NCBI GenBank assembly: GCA_910585465.1
Contig: CAJUEW010000024.1
Span: 1-46,363, forward strand
Source of the DNA: an uncultured Lachnospiraceae bacterium
GTDB lineage: Bacteria > Bacillota > Clostridia > Lachnospirales > Lachnospiraceae
DNA: 46,363 nt
Direction of reading: 5' to 3'
Part shown: positions 32,985 through 41,799 of the stretch, piece after piece
Layout of the letters: every line of letters begins with the position of its first letter
Position numbering within the stretch: the stretch's first letter is position 1
Program-made: the position numbers and the translations under genes
Notes under the pieces: generated by a model
The model's database searches: none
What the model was told of the DNA's origin: nothing
The model's input: the letters and a program-made list of their open reading frames with translations, nothing else

Positions 32985-34484
32985 CTATTTCGTCCGGCTC
33001 TCTCTCCGGTTCCATACAAATACCACCCCTGTCAGCGCCGCCACGGCCAGCACAACCGTCAGAGGGCTTTTCGTATATCCGGCAAAAATATAAGCCAGAA
33101 ACGCAATCACTCCATTGACAGCCGCATAGGGAAGCTGCGTTCTCACATGGGCTACCAGATCGCATTCCGCTCCCGTGGAAGACAGAATGGTCGTGTCGGA
33201 AATAGGAGAACAGTGATCTCCGAACAGGCCTCCGGATAAAACTGCGCCGACTGCAATGGCATACGGTATGGAAAACGCATGCGCCATCGGAACAGCCAGA
33301 GGCATCATGATGGCAAAGGTTCCCCAGGAGCTTCCCGTTGAAAAGGACACAAAGGTACCGAACAGAAAAATCACCGCCGGTATCAGTCCCGGCGAAAAGT
33401 TGACAGCCTTCATGCCGTTGACAATAAAGTCCGCCGTACCCAGGGCACTGATCATGCTCCCCAGAGACCATGCCAGCACCAGCGTTACCGCCACATCCGT
33501 CATGCCCTTCATACCGTCCACATAGATTTTAAAGGTATCCCGGAAGCACTGCACCTTATAGATCCGAATCAGAACCATCAGCACTAAGGCTCCAAAGAAA
33601 TATCCCATAGTCAGCGCCACACGAAATTCGTTGCCGTCCACCTTCTGAAAGGGAAATCCCAAAGGCGCCAGAGTTACAAACAAGGTCACAAAAACGACTG
33701 CGATAGGCAAAATTACCATCATAGGCCGCGCATTCCGGATAGAATAGCCTTTTTCTTCACCCTGTTCTCCCAAATTATCATCACAGAAAAAATCGCTTTC
33801 CGTTGTTCTCTCCTCCGCACGGCGCATCTGAGAAAAATCTTTTTTCGTAAATGCAATCAGAGGAATCATGATAATTGCCAGGATTGCATAAATCTGAAAC
33901 GGGATCGCCTCCACAAAGGTCGTATAATCGGATCGGGTAATGCTTAAATTATCAAACTCTGCCTGAATCAGCCCCATGATATACACGCCCCACCCGATAA
34001 ACGGAATCAGAATTGCCACCGGGGACGAGGTGGAATCCAGAATCCATGCCAGCTTTTCCCTGGAAATTTTCAGCTTGTCAAACAGCGGCCGGAATACGGG
34101 GCCCACCAGAAGAGGAGTACCCAGATCCGAAAAAAAGATTAAAATCCCTCCGGCCCACGCACACATCTGAGCCTTCAGCTTCGTATTCACAAAACGGTAG
34201 ACAAATTTGCTGAATGCCTGCGCGCCCCCGGATTTCTCCATCAGCTTAATAAAGCCTCCGATAAAAATAACGAGGACGAGAACGCCCGCATTATAAGAAT
34301 CCGTAAGCTGTACGAAAAAATAGTCTCCAATCATGGATTTTACCGACAGAAACGGATTTCCGGCGCAGAAGATCATCGTTCCCGCAAATCCGCCGCAGAA
34401 CAGGGACAGGATCACATTTTTGCTTTTAATCGCCATTACCACCGCAATAATCGGCGGCAGAAGGCTCAGCCAGCCGTAATTCAT
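32985..34484 (-). CDS. Na+/H+ antiporter, NhaC family
   Basis: 499 residues from ATG 34484 (GGAAGGAG upstream), about 11-12 spans. Typical features are the start SLLPPIIAVVMAIKSKNVIL, FFSDLGTPLLVGPVFRPL, STSSPVAILIPFIGWG, and late FGTFVSFSTGSSWGTFAIM with GGLFGDHCSPISDTTILSS, hallmarks of the NhaC branch. Family members exchange Na+ for H+, sometimes coupled to a carboxylate or amino acid. The promoter carries a 10-bp inverted repeat. Confidence 0.92.
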   Translation of the reverse strand: MNYGWLSLLPPIIAVVMAIKSKNVILSLFCGGFAGTMIFCAGNPFLSVKSMIGDYFFVQLTDSYNAGVLVLVIFIGGFIKLMEKSGGAQAFSKFVYRFVNTKLKAQMCAWAGGILIFFSDLGTPLLVGPVFRPLFDKLKISREKLAWILDSTSSPVAILIPFIGWGVYIMGLIQAEFDNLSITRSDYTTFVEAIPFQIYAILAIIMIPLIAFTKKDFSQMRRAEERTTESDFFCDDNLGEQGEEKGYSIRNARPMMVILPIAVVFVTLFVTLAPLGFPFQKVDGNEFRVALTMGYFFGALVLMVLIRIYKVQCFRDTFKIYVDGMKGMTDVAVTLVLAWSLGSMISALGTADFIVNGMKAVNFSPGLIPAVIFLFGTFVSFSTGSSWGTFAIMMPLAVPMAHAFSIPYAIAVGAVLSGGLFGDHCSPISDTTILSSTGAECDLVAHVRTQLPYAAVNGVIAFLAYIFAGYTKSPLTVVLAVAALTGVVFVWNRRESRTK

Positions 34485-34500
34485 AATACTTTCTCCTTCC

Positions 34501-34553
34501 GAATGCATAAATATTCATTATTACATTGTAACTTATGCATTCAAAATTGTAAA
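34501..34553 (-). promoter_or_regulatory. nhaC promoter with flanking inverted repeat
   Basis: TTTACA, 17 bp, TACAAT (34525-34553). GAATGCATAA (34501-34510) and TTATGCATTC (34533-34542) form a perfect 10-bp inverted repeat with centres 32 bp apart. One arm lies in the promoter spacer, the other in the early transcript. Probably an operator. Confidence 0.6.
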
Positions 34554-34676
34554 TCCCTTTCACACTCCCCCCTCTATAAGCCGTCTCTCCCTTCACCTTT
34601 TTTATCGTTCATCCTTACTCTCCATTATTGTATCAGCAATTTGATAAAATAATAAAAAAACAAAGGAGACCTGATC

Positions 34677-35597
34677 ATGAACAGCTTACAAACCATTACA
34701 AACCATTATTTAGAATTCTGCCAGTACCAAAAACGGTTGGACCGTAAAACATTAAAGGCATACAGAATTGATTTAAATCAATTCTCCGCCCAAATCCCTG
34801 CAAATGAAATTTCCTCCATCACCGCAGAAGCGTTGGAAAAGTTTATTGCCACATTGCACTTAAACTACAAGCCCAAAACTGTAAGACGAAAAATCGCGTC
34901 TGTAAAAGCCTTTTTTCACTATCTGGAATATAAAGATATCATTGATGTAAACCCGTTTAATAAAATACAGATCAGATTCCGGGAGCCCGTTATTTTACCT
35001 AAGACAATACCCCTGCACACTATGGAAGCCCTTCTGGCAGCTATGTACGGACAATACAGGTCTGCTGAGTGCTGCCGGCAAAAACGTAATATTTTACGCG
35101 ACATTGCTGTAATCGAGCTACTCTTTGCCACCGGTATACGGATATCTGAGCTTTGTTCCCTGAAAACATCCAGCATTAATTTATCTGAAAAAACCATATT
35201 AATCTACGGAAAAGGCGCCAAAGAACGTCGGATACAGCTTGGAAATGATGATGTGGTCGGCATTCTGCAAAAATACAGCAGAGAATATAAAAAAGAAATA
35301 GAATCTATCGGTTATTTTTTCGTAAATCATTTCAACAGACCCTTATCCGACCAGGCAGTCCGGAGGATGATTAACAAATACACCTCACTTACCGCAATTG
35401 ATCTGCACATTACGCCGCATATGTTCCGGCACACCTTTGCGACCTGCCTTCTGGAAAATGATGTGGACATCCGGTATATTCAGGAAATGTTAGGCCACAG
35501 CTCCATCAATATTACAGAAATATATACACACGTCGCCCTCTCAAAGCAAAGAGACATTCTGACTACCAGGCATCCCAGAAAAAATTTCCATCTATAA
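34677..35597 (+). CDS. Tyrosine site-specific recombinase (XerC/D-like, probable DNA invertase)
   Basis: 306 residues. An N-terminal SAM-like core-binding domain (about 5-88) and a catalytic domain hold the full set: R155 (ATGIRISEL), K179 (YGKGAKERR), H248 and R251 (HMFRHTFAT), H274 (MLGHSSI) and nucleophile Y283 (TEIYTHV). It is not in an integrative element: no relaxase, excisionase or phage gene adjoins. It lies 97 bp from a 17-bp repeat that recurs inverted 2.7 kb away, with the 7-bp-spaced palindromic form such enzymes recognise. I infer that it inverts the adjacent LVIVD gene segment. An AAGGAG site precedes the ATG. Confidence 0.9.
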   Translation: MNSLQTITNHYLEFCQYQKRLDRKTLKAYRIDLNQFSAQIPANEISSITAEALEKFIATLHLNYKPKTVRRKIASVKAFFHYLEYKDIIDVNPFNKIQIRFREPVILPKTIPLHTMEALLAAMYGQYRSAECCRQKRNILRDIAVIELLFATGIRISELCSLKTSSINLSEKTILIYGKGAKERRIQLGNDDVVGILQKYSREYKKEIESIGYFFVNHFNRPLSDQAVRRMINKYTSLTAIDLHITPHMFRHTFATCLLENDVDIRYIQEMLGHSSINITEIYTHVALSKQRDILTTRHPRKNFHL

Positions 35598-35609
35598 AAG
35601 GCGAAGAAA

Positions 35610-35650
35610 CTGCCGTATCACGATTTAAAATCATGGTGCGGCAGCTCTTT
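35610..35650 (+). terminator. Terminator after the recombinase gene
   Basis: CTGCCG with CGGCAG closes a long, nearly continuous stem (TATCA/TGGTG, GATTT/AAATC), followed by CTCTTTTA. It insulates the recombinase from the downstream invertible segment. Confidence 0.8.
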
Positions 35651-35693
35651 TATGTATCAGATTAAGGCTAACTGGTTAGTCTGGGCTATTAAC

Positions 35694-35712
35694 GGATAAT
35701 AAAGAGTTATCC
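35694..35712 (+). repeat. Left inverted repeat IRL (putative recombinase crossover site)
   Basis: GGATAA-TAAAGAG-TTATCC: two 6-bp arms around an asymmetric 7-bp spacer. Positions 35695-35711 are the exact reverse complement of 38416-38432. A wider GGGCTA/TAGCCC pair (35683-35688, 35720-35725) is nearly concentric and could be accessory arms or an RNA hairpin. Confidence 0.8.
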
Positions 35713-35825
35713 ATCTTCGTAGCCCGCCATGCCGGTATCAGGTGCATCCTGTATCTTTCTTAAATTCTTCTTTTTCCGGCCAGCAGTTACTGGATGAAAA
35801 AGAAAAACGGATGAGGAGAAATATA

Positions 35826-38420
35826 ATGAGAAAGCAAAGGAAATGGAAGAAAACAGTCCGCGTTTGTAGGATTCTTGCAGTTTTTGTGTTATGTCTGTCC
35901 GGGATATTATTTCTGTTTAACCGGGAGCAAAATAAAAACAAAATACGTGTAGTAACTGTCAAGGAATTAGATTCCCATATGGAAGAAGGGGAAAAAGTTA
36001 TTTCATTTGAAGATTTTAAGAACAGCTATAAGGCCGAAGATACTGCCGTGCACTATTCTGTTCCGGAGGGAAGGCTTTCAGACGATAAATATTATGTGCT
36101 GAAATTTAATATGCGCGCAAAAAATGCAGCCGCAAAAGTTTATGTAAGTTTTGGAGATGAGGACAGTCATCCCTACTATCTTTCCACTGAATGGCAGACG
36201 TACTATTATCCCAGCATAAACGGGGATGTCATCGATTCCCTTGACTGGGAAATAGAAGCGGGGCGGCCAGACAGTCAGCAAATCTTTCTTGCGAACATCT
36301 CCGTCTACGGATATGACAAAGACTCTATTCATCCGTCTGCCATTCCAAACGGCACATATCCGTCGTCGCAGGATAAAGAGGTTGTCCTTGAAGCTCAGGA
36401 GACAGGAACAGGGATGGGGCCTGCAACAGATTTGATAGGGGACGGTGATTATATTTATTCTATCAGTAATGGACAGATGAAAATATCTCAAAAAGATGCA
36501 GATGAAGAATATCATATCATTGCAAGAGTCAAACACCTTGGAACTGTCCGGCATATTGAATGGGTAAATGATAATGTCGTGGCAGTCGCGGCAAGAGAAA
36601 ACGGGGTTTGGTTTATTGATGTTTCTGATAAGGAAAACCCTTATATCATTAGTTGTTATGATACCCTGGAACGGGCTAACGATGTCTGCTTCTCAGGAGA
36701 TCTTATGTTCGTTGCCGGCCGCTTTTACGGCATAGAGATTGTTAATATATCAGATTTGGAAAATCCCCAATTTATCAGGAAAATAGCGGGAGGAAAAGAA
36801 TGTTACCGTTGTACGATCAGCCAGAATTATTTATTTGTAAGCTGCTGGAATGCGCGGGAAATTGAAATCTATTCTCTCTCGGCTGCAGATGAACCACAGC
36901 TTGCCGGAATAATTGCAGTTGACGGACATTGCGGAGAAGTATTTATAGAAGAGAATATTTTATATGCTGTAACAGGATATAAAGCGGCGCTTCATTATGA
37001 GAAGGTCGGAACCGCCGGCTATGGCACCGGAAACGGGCTGGAAATCTATGATATTTCTGATATTTCAAATCCATCCTGGCTCTCGACTGTTAAGACAGAC
37101 GGAAGTATGAAGGGCTCAGGCTATGATGACTGGTCTGTGGAAGTAAACGGAGGCTATGCATATTTTACAGATTGTTTTAACGGAACCTATATTTATAATG
37201 TCCGTAATCCGTATGCTCCCAGGCGGGTGGCCAGACTGATTACTCCAATTACTAAAGACAACGATGATTATGTTGATTTCACCAGCAAGGATAATGTTGT
37301 ATTTCCTTACGACCATGCAGAATCCATTATTTCGCCTGCCATGGGGCTGTACTTAAATGATAGTGAGCTCTATATTGCGTGCACTTATTCTGATATACAT
37401 AAGTACTCATTTGGCGGCGCCGTACACAGCCAAAAGGAAATATCCCGGGAAAACTACAAGATAAAGGAGGAGACAAAATATCAGGATAAAGATATCACCT
37501 ATATACTAGAAGATTATGACATCTATGCAATAGGTACATTTGACACCTGGTATATTGCGGGAACTGGTAATGGACTGATTCTCTTAGATAACGAGCTGAC
37601 CCCGCATGATACCTTATTAACCGATCATGCGGTGAAACATATAAGTATAACCAATGATGGTTATATTATTACAGCAGAAAAAACAGGCGTAGGTATCTAC
37701 GAAATCAGGGAAGAAAAAATCTGTCAGTGCAGCTTTATTGATTCAAAAGCATACCAAAGCCATGTGTTTTCTGTAGGTGTTACAGAGGATGGAAATTACG
37801 CAATCGTTCAGTCCTCCTGGCAGAAATGGGAAGCCATCGATTTGCATGATAAGAATAATCCGGCATTTGTTACACAGGTTGTTTCTGAAGATGGAAAAAT
37901 AATTGATGTAGAAGATACAGACAGCACAGGCCTTATGTATTACAGAAGCATTGTAAACGGATCCGTAAATGGCGCAGTCGGCATTGCCGGAAATCGAAAC
38001 GTTTTATGGTTTAAATCCCTGGGTGAGCAGCTGCAAATATGCAGCGTTTATAAAAATAATCTTTATGTTGATACTGCAGACAGCGCCAGATTAGATGGAA
38101 CAGAAATGACGGTGCAGACAACAAAGGGGGGATATATTATCTATGATCCATTACAGGGAATGCCAGACCTGGACAATCTGGCTAATTATAAAATAGAGGA
38201 CGTATCAATGCAGGGAATCATCACAACCGGCTTTGATCAGATGACAGTCTGCAATCCCTTATCCGGAAAGGTTTGGATTGTAGGGATTTCAGATTATGAG
38301 AATCCAGTTTTATTGAAATATTTTAAACTTAGAGGAACCCCCAATGCAGCCCTGATCTGCGCCGACTGTATTCTTATACCCGCACGGCATGACGGTCTGG
38401 TCAAAGTATCAATTAGATAA
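35826..38420 (+). CDS. Large secreted or anchored LVIVD-repeat beta-propeller protein
   Basis: 864 residues from ATG 35826, which has AGGAG eight bases upstream; ATGs at 35742 and 35811 are less likely. A basic start and one hydrophobic segment (about 12-31, CRILAVFVLCLSGILFLF) give a signal anchor or uncleaved signal. A beta-rich domain (about 40-175) is followed by many blades of the LVIVD type. Blade motifs include GVWFIDVSDKENPYII, GIEIVNISDLENPQFI, GLEIYDISDISNPSWL, GTYIYNVRNPYAPRRV and VWIVGISDYENPVLL. No catalytic motif. Surface propellers of this kind usually bind ligands or other surface molecules. It is the only gene in the putative invertible segment, which suggests a phase-variable surface antigen or adhesin (inference). 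Confidence 0.85.
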   Translation: MRKQRKWKKTVRVCRILAVFVLCLSGILFLFNREQNKNKIRVVTVKELDSHMEEGEKVISFEDFKNSYKAEDTAVHYSVPEGRLSDDKYYVLKFNMRAKNAAAKVYVSFGDEDSHPYYLSTEWQTYYYPSINGDVIDSLDWEIEAGRPDSQQIFLANISVYGYDKDSIHPSAIPNGTYPSSQDKEVVLEAQETGTGMGPATDLIGDGDYIYSISNGQMKISQKDADEEYHIIARVKHLGTVRHIEWVNDNVVAVAARENGVWFIDVSDKENPYIISCYDTLERANDVCFSGDLMFVAGRFYGIEIVNISDLENPQFIRKIAGGKECYRCTISQNYLFVSCWNAREIEIYSLSAADEPQLAGIIAVDGHCGEVFIEENILYAVTGYKAALHYEKVGTAGYGTGNGLEIYDISDISNPSWLSTVKTDGSMKGSGYDDWSVEVNGGYAYFTDCFNGTYIYNVRNPYAPRRVARLITPITKDNDDYVDFTSKDNVVFPYDHAESIISPAMGLYLNDSELYIACTYSDIHKYSFGGAVHSQKEISRENYKIKEETKYQDKDITYILEDYDIYAIGTFDTWYIAGTGNGLILLDNELTPHDTLLTDHAVKHISITNDGYIITAEKTGVGIYEIREEKICQCSFIDSKAYQSHVFSVGVTEDGNYAIVQSSWQKWEAIDLHDKNNPAFVTQVVSEDGKIIDVEDTDSTGLMYYRSIVNGSVNGAVGIAGNRNVLWFKSLGEQLQICSVYKNNLYVDTADSARLDGTEMTVQTTKGGYIIYDPLQGMPDLDNLANYKIEDVSMQGIITTGFDQMTVCNPLSGKVWIVGISDYENPVLLKYFKLRGTPNAALICADCILIPARHDGLVKVSIR

Positions 38421-38433
38421 CTCTTTATTATCT
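38415..38433 (-). repeat. Right inverted repeat IRR (putative recombinase crossover site)
   Basis: AGATAA-CTCTTTA-TTATCT. The inner 17 bp are the exact reverse complement of IRL. The outermost base pair differs (A/T here, G/C in IRL) but stays self-complementary within each site, as expected for paired recombinase binding arms. Confidence 0.8.
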
Positions 38434-38510
38434 TGCAGGAAATTATATCATATTTTTCTTTAAAAATCATCTTCTTTATAATTTCCCCCCAAGCCCATGG
38501 TTTTGCAGTA

Positions 38511-38564
38511 AAAAATACGGCCGCGCCGCCAGTCTGTCAGAACTGATGGCACAGCCGTATTTTT
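38511..38564. terminator. Bidirectional terminator between the LVIVD and amylosucrase genes
   Basis: AAAAATACGGC (38511-38521) pairs with GCCGTATTTTT (38554-38564), with an inner GCC/GGC and CAG/CTG stem. T-runs on both strands. It lies outside the putative invertible segment. Confidence 0.9.
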
Positions 38565-38593
38565 ATCCCGGTGGTCACAAGATTTCCCAACCC

Positions 38594-40465
38594 TTATTTT
38601 TCTTTTTTCTTCTCTCTCTTCAGATAATAAAATCCGTATGCGGGAATATTCACTCCGCTGGCTTTCAGTCTCTGTCCGGATATCATATCTGTATAGGTTC
38701 CGTCTGTTTCGTTAATCCAGGCAGTCTTATCATACTCGCTGAAATTAAAAATTCCGATTATTTTTTCACCGTCATAATATCTTCCGATACACAGTACGCT
38801 GGAATCCCAGGTATCTATGGTCCATGTATCTGCCTCACATACAAAGGCCTTTTCAGATTTCCGGATATTTTCCAGCTGACTCAGTCCGCGGAAGATCCGG
38901 CCCTCCACACTGTTCTTATCCTGAATCACTTCCACCCGGTCCCACTTCATGGCGCCCCGGTGAATGTAGCGGGAATCCTCCGCCTTATTCGGATCCTCTT
39001 TGTACGTATAATCATTCACCTGTCCAATCTCATCCCCGCTGTAAAGCACCGGGATGCCGGACTGCATAAACATATAGGCGTGAAGCATCACATCCAGACG
39101 GACTGCCTTTTCCATAGCCTGCTCATCCTGTTCAAAGCCTGCCTTTTCCACCCCGCACATGGAGGCAGTTGTTCCGCAGAAACGGGCATCTCCGGTTACA
39201 GGATCTGCATTATACAGCTCGCCCCGGCTGTTGCTGTCTCCCTCATATCCCTGGAAATAATTGTTCAGATACTGCTTATGAGAGCGTTCCTCCATCCCGG
39301 CGCTGCGCAGAGCCGCATAATCCAGCCCCCATCCAATATCATCGTGGCACCTTAGATAATTCAGAAATACATACTCTTTAGGCAGGCTGTTTACAATATC
39401 AAGCTGTTTCTTAAGAAGGCTCACATCCCGGGTTGCCACCGTATGCCAGGTAGTTGCCATAGTGGTCACATTGTAGAGCATATGGCACTCCGGCTTCTCC
39501 ACGGTTCCAAAATACGGCGCTACCTTCTCAGGCTCCATTACCACCTCTCCCAGAAGCAGTACACCCGGGCAGACAATCTCACAGATAATGCGCATCATAC
39601 GTACAATCGTATGTACCTGCTTTAAGTTCCGGCACTGGGTCCCCAGCTCCTTCCAGATATACGGCACAGCGTCAATGCGGATAATATCGATTCCTCTGTT
39701 TGCCAGATACAGAAAATTATACATCATCTCATTGAACACCCGCGGATTCCTATAATTTAAATCCCATTGATACGGATAAAAGGAGGTCATAACATAGTGC
39801 CCCGCATCCGGCAGCCAGGTGAAATTCCCCGGCGCGGTTGTAGGAAATACCTGGGGAACTGTACGCTCATACATTTCCGGAACTGTATAATCATGATAGA
39901 AGAAATATCGGCTCATATATTCGCCGTCCCCCTGGCGGGCCTTTTTTGCCCACTCGTGATCCTCAGAAGTATGATTCATCACAAAATCCATGCACACATT
40001 CATATGTTTTTTATGGCACGCAGCAGTCAGGCTTTCCAAATCCTCCATGGTTCCAAGCTTTTCCTGCACCTTCCGGAAATCAGACACCGCATAGCCTCCA
40101 TCCGAGCGTCCTTCCGGTGTATCCAGAAAAGGCATCAGATGAATATAGTTCACATTGTTTTTCTCAAGATACTCAAGCTTTTCTTCCACACCCCGCATAT
40201 TCCCTGCAAAGTTATCAATGTAGAACATCATACCAAGCATATCGTTCTGCTTATACCAGTCCGGCTGCTGCTCCCGCTTCAGATCCTGCTTTTTTAAATC
40301 CTTATTCCGCTCCTCATAAAAACTGGTCAGATGATCGCACAGCTCGTCAAACATGGACGTATTATCGTACAGCTCCATGTAAAGCCACTTCAGCTCGTCA
40401 AGATAATGCTCCAGACGATCCCGGTAAACCTTCTCTGACTCTCTTTTTGCTTGTGATCCTTTCAT
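38594..40465 (-). CDS. Amylosucrase-type glucan sucrase (GH13, subfamily 4-like)
   Basis: 623 residues, close to the roughly 630 of known amylosucrases. Helical N-terminal domain (about 1-75), (beta/alpha)8 barrel, C-terminal beta domain. Catalytic residues: nucleophile D265 in IIRIDAVPYIW, acid/base E307 in LLLGEVVM, transition-state D376 in RCHDDIGWG. The segments QWDLNYRNP, ATRDVSLL and TGDARFCGTTA also parallel amylosucrase. Such enzymes act on sucrose, building alpha-1,4-glucan and releasing fructose, or simply hydrolyse it. No signal peptide, so cytoplasmic. The start ATG 40465 has GGGAGG ten bases upstream; the longer frame to 40564 is rejected. Confidence 0.88.
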   Translation of the reverse strand: MKGSQAKRESEKVYRDRLEHYLDELKWLYMELYDNTSMFDELCDHLTSFYEERNKDLKKQDLKREQQPDWYKQNDMLGMMFYIDNFAGNMRGVEEKLEYLEKNNVNYIHLMPFLDTPEGRSDGGYAVSDFRKVQEKLGTMEDLESLTAACHKKHMNVCMDFVMNHTSEDHEWAKKARQGDGEYMSRYFFYHDYTVPEMYERTVPQVFPTTAPGNFTWLPDAGHYVMTSFYPYQWDLNYRNPRVFNEMMYNFLYLANRGIDIIRIDAVPYIWKELGTQCRNLKQVHTIVRMMRIICEIVCPGVLLLGEVVMEPEKVAPYFGTVEKPECHMLYNVTTMATTWHTVATRDVSLLKKQLDIVNSLPKEYVFLNYLRCHDDIGWGLDYAALRSAGMEERSHKQYLNNYFQGYEGDSNSRGELYNADPVTGDARFCGTTASMCGVEKAGFEQDEQAMEKAVRLDVMLHAYMFMQSGIPVLYSGDEIGQVNDYTYKEDPNKAEDSRYIHRGAMKWDRVEVIQDKNSVEGRIFRGLSQLENIRKSEKAFVCEADTWTIDTWDSSVLCIGRYYDGEKIIGIFNFSEYDKTAWINETDGTYTDMISGQRLKASGVNIPAYGFYYLKREKKKEK

Positions 40466-40562
40466 AGTTCCTGAACCTCCCTTATATAGTTTTATCATTA
40501 TCAAAAGCATTTCTGCATGTTGTCCGGACTCCTGCCGCAAAACGCTGTCTGTCCGCATCTGC

Positions 40563-40618
40563 ATGAATACGTATTCATAATCTAAAAATAATATACGATT
40601 TCAAATAAACAAAGTCAA
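40563..40618 (-). promoter_or_regulatory. Amylosucrase promoter with 16-bp perfect palindrome
   Basis: TTGACT, 17 bp, TATATT (40590-40618). ATGAATACGTATTCAT (40563-40578), a perfect palindrome with a central CG, lies at about +12. This is the form of LacI-family operators. No LacI-type regulator is encoded nearby. Confidence 0.75.
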
Positions 40619-41032
40619 TATTTTTTTCAATTTCTATATATTGTACAGTTACAGGACAATTTTTTAGTAAAATTGCATAACACAAAAGCCCGTGGAAACA
40701 TACTGCAGGCTTCCTTCACTGGTGACAGGGCAGCGGCTTGATACAGCGTCTAACGGTTCCATATAAGCTTTCAGAAAATAAGCTGTTTTATTTTCCAATT
40801 TTCCAAAAACGGTCGAAAATATCAGGCCAAAGCCCAAACAACCCCAGTAAAATCAATGGTTTCCTGCATTATTTATAAGGGGACTATTGGATAGAAAAGA
40901 AAACATATTCTAATTTTAGAGCTGACGGACTGTCAGGCAAGCAGACTGTTTTATTAAATCCCAGCACATATACAGGCGGCCTCCATCCTACATCTGTTGG
41001 TTAGTTGGAATAGGTGACTTAGAAATTATTCA
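40619..41032. other. Gene-free 414 bp before the mobile-element remnant
   Basis: No open frame, promoter pair or convincing terminator seen. AT-rich, probably old flank or scar sequence. Near its right end GTTGGAATAGGTGAC (41004-41018) resembles, in opposite orientation and with 8 extra bases, a segment at 44610-44632. Confidence 0.5.
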
Positions 41033-41430
41033 CTATTCAAGGGTTTCCAATGCCCCCACAAATCTGTAATGGATAGTAAGTCGTTGAATTTTCTCCCCGT
41101 CAATCTCAACGGGTTCTGAAATGAGAATTTTATCTATCAGTTTGTTGACTATCCGATAGTCAAGTTCTGTAATGCCTGCAAAGTCGCTGATATGCTGCGC
41201 AAAGTGCTTGGTAGAGGATAGCTGTTCTTTATCCGCTGTAAATTTGGAAAGGCTCTCAAAGCTGTCTATCTTCCTTGTGGCAATGAATTTCTCTGCATTG
41301 TCGGCCGACTGCAAGGCGGTTCTGTCGGAGATTTTTCTTAGGTGTTTTCCGCTGACAATCTGCAAATCTAATCTGCCTTTGCGCTCCCTTATTTTTGCAA
41401 TCATTTCAAGGACTTCATTCTTCACGCTGA
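41033..41430 (-). pseudogene. C-terminal remnant of a large serine recombinase (DUF4368-like)
   Basis: About 130 codons, from roughly NVAVSVKNEVLEMIAKIRER to a TAG stop. The closing part (GITELDYRIVNKLIDKILIS, EPVEIDGEKIQRLTIHY, then RFVGALE) matches the DUF4368 tail of Tn4451/TnpX-type resolvase-integrases. The catalytic serine domain and recombinase domain are missing. It joins a relaxase fragment in another frame at about 41425-41435, so a deletion has fused the two genes. Non-functional. Confidence 0.75.
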
Positions 41431-41781
41431 CCGCCACATTTTGGCATTTTCTTTGCTGTTCCAGTCGGTGCTGTCCTCGGTGTGGCATTTCCACTGTTTC
41501 CTGTTCCGCTTGTCTACTTTCTGCTGACCTGTCTTTTTGTCGATAACGGGTATTCTTTCCCCGTTTTCCATGATAGGGCACATGGTAAGTAAAACATGGA
41601 TATGGAGATTGCGCTGTCCTTTGTCGTTCTCGCTGTCATGGATTGCCCAATCCGCACACATACCTTTGTCAACAAAATTCCTCTGCACATAATCCCTCAC
41701 GACTTCCTCTGCAAGTTCATAACTCCAATTGTTGTTGACTATGGAGAAACGTGTGCTTGCCTTTTTCGTTACATTAGCCAT
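41422..41781 (-). pseudogene. MobA/MobL-type relaxase fragment
   Basis: About 119 residues from ATG 41781. The middle of a MobA/MobL relaxase is recognisable: VVRDYVQRNFVDKGMCADWA, the metal-binding histidines in NLHIHVLLTMCPI, and the linker TDWNSKENAKMWR. The usual N-terminal region before this part is absent, and the frame stops after MWRSA where the serine-recombinase remnant begins. Truncated at both ends, hence inactive. Confidence 0.75.
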
Positions 41782-41799
41782 ACGCAACACCTACATTCT

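Larger units (their letters stand above)
35694..38433. mobile_element. Putative invertible DNA segment carrying the LVIVD gene
   Basis: 2.74 kb bounded by the two oppositely oriented 17-bp repeats and containing exactly one gene. The right repeat overlaps the last codon and stop of that gene, and the stop would be kept after inversion because TAA lies in the arm. An intact tyrosine recombinase is next to the left end. Strong terminators lie just outside both ends (35610-35650, 38511-38564). I see no convincing promoter inside the segment upstream of the gene, so orientation relative to an outside promoter could decide expression. Confidence 0.65.

Noticed and set aside
34677..35597. Integrase of an integrative element or phage
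   Set aside because: No tRNA attachment site, excisionase, relaxase or phage gene adjoins it. The nearby inverted sites fit an invertase better.
35742..35825. Longer N-terminus for the LVIVD protein
   Set aside because: The extra residues lack a ribosome site; ATG 35826 has AGGAG at good spacing and begins a typical basic signal region.
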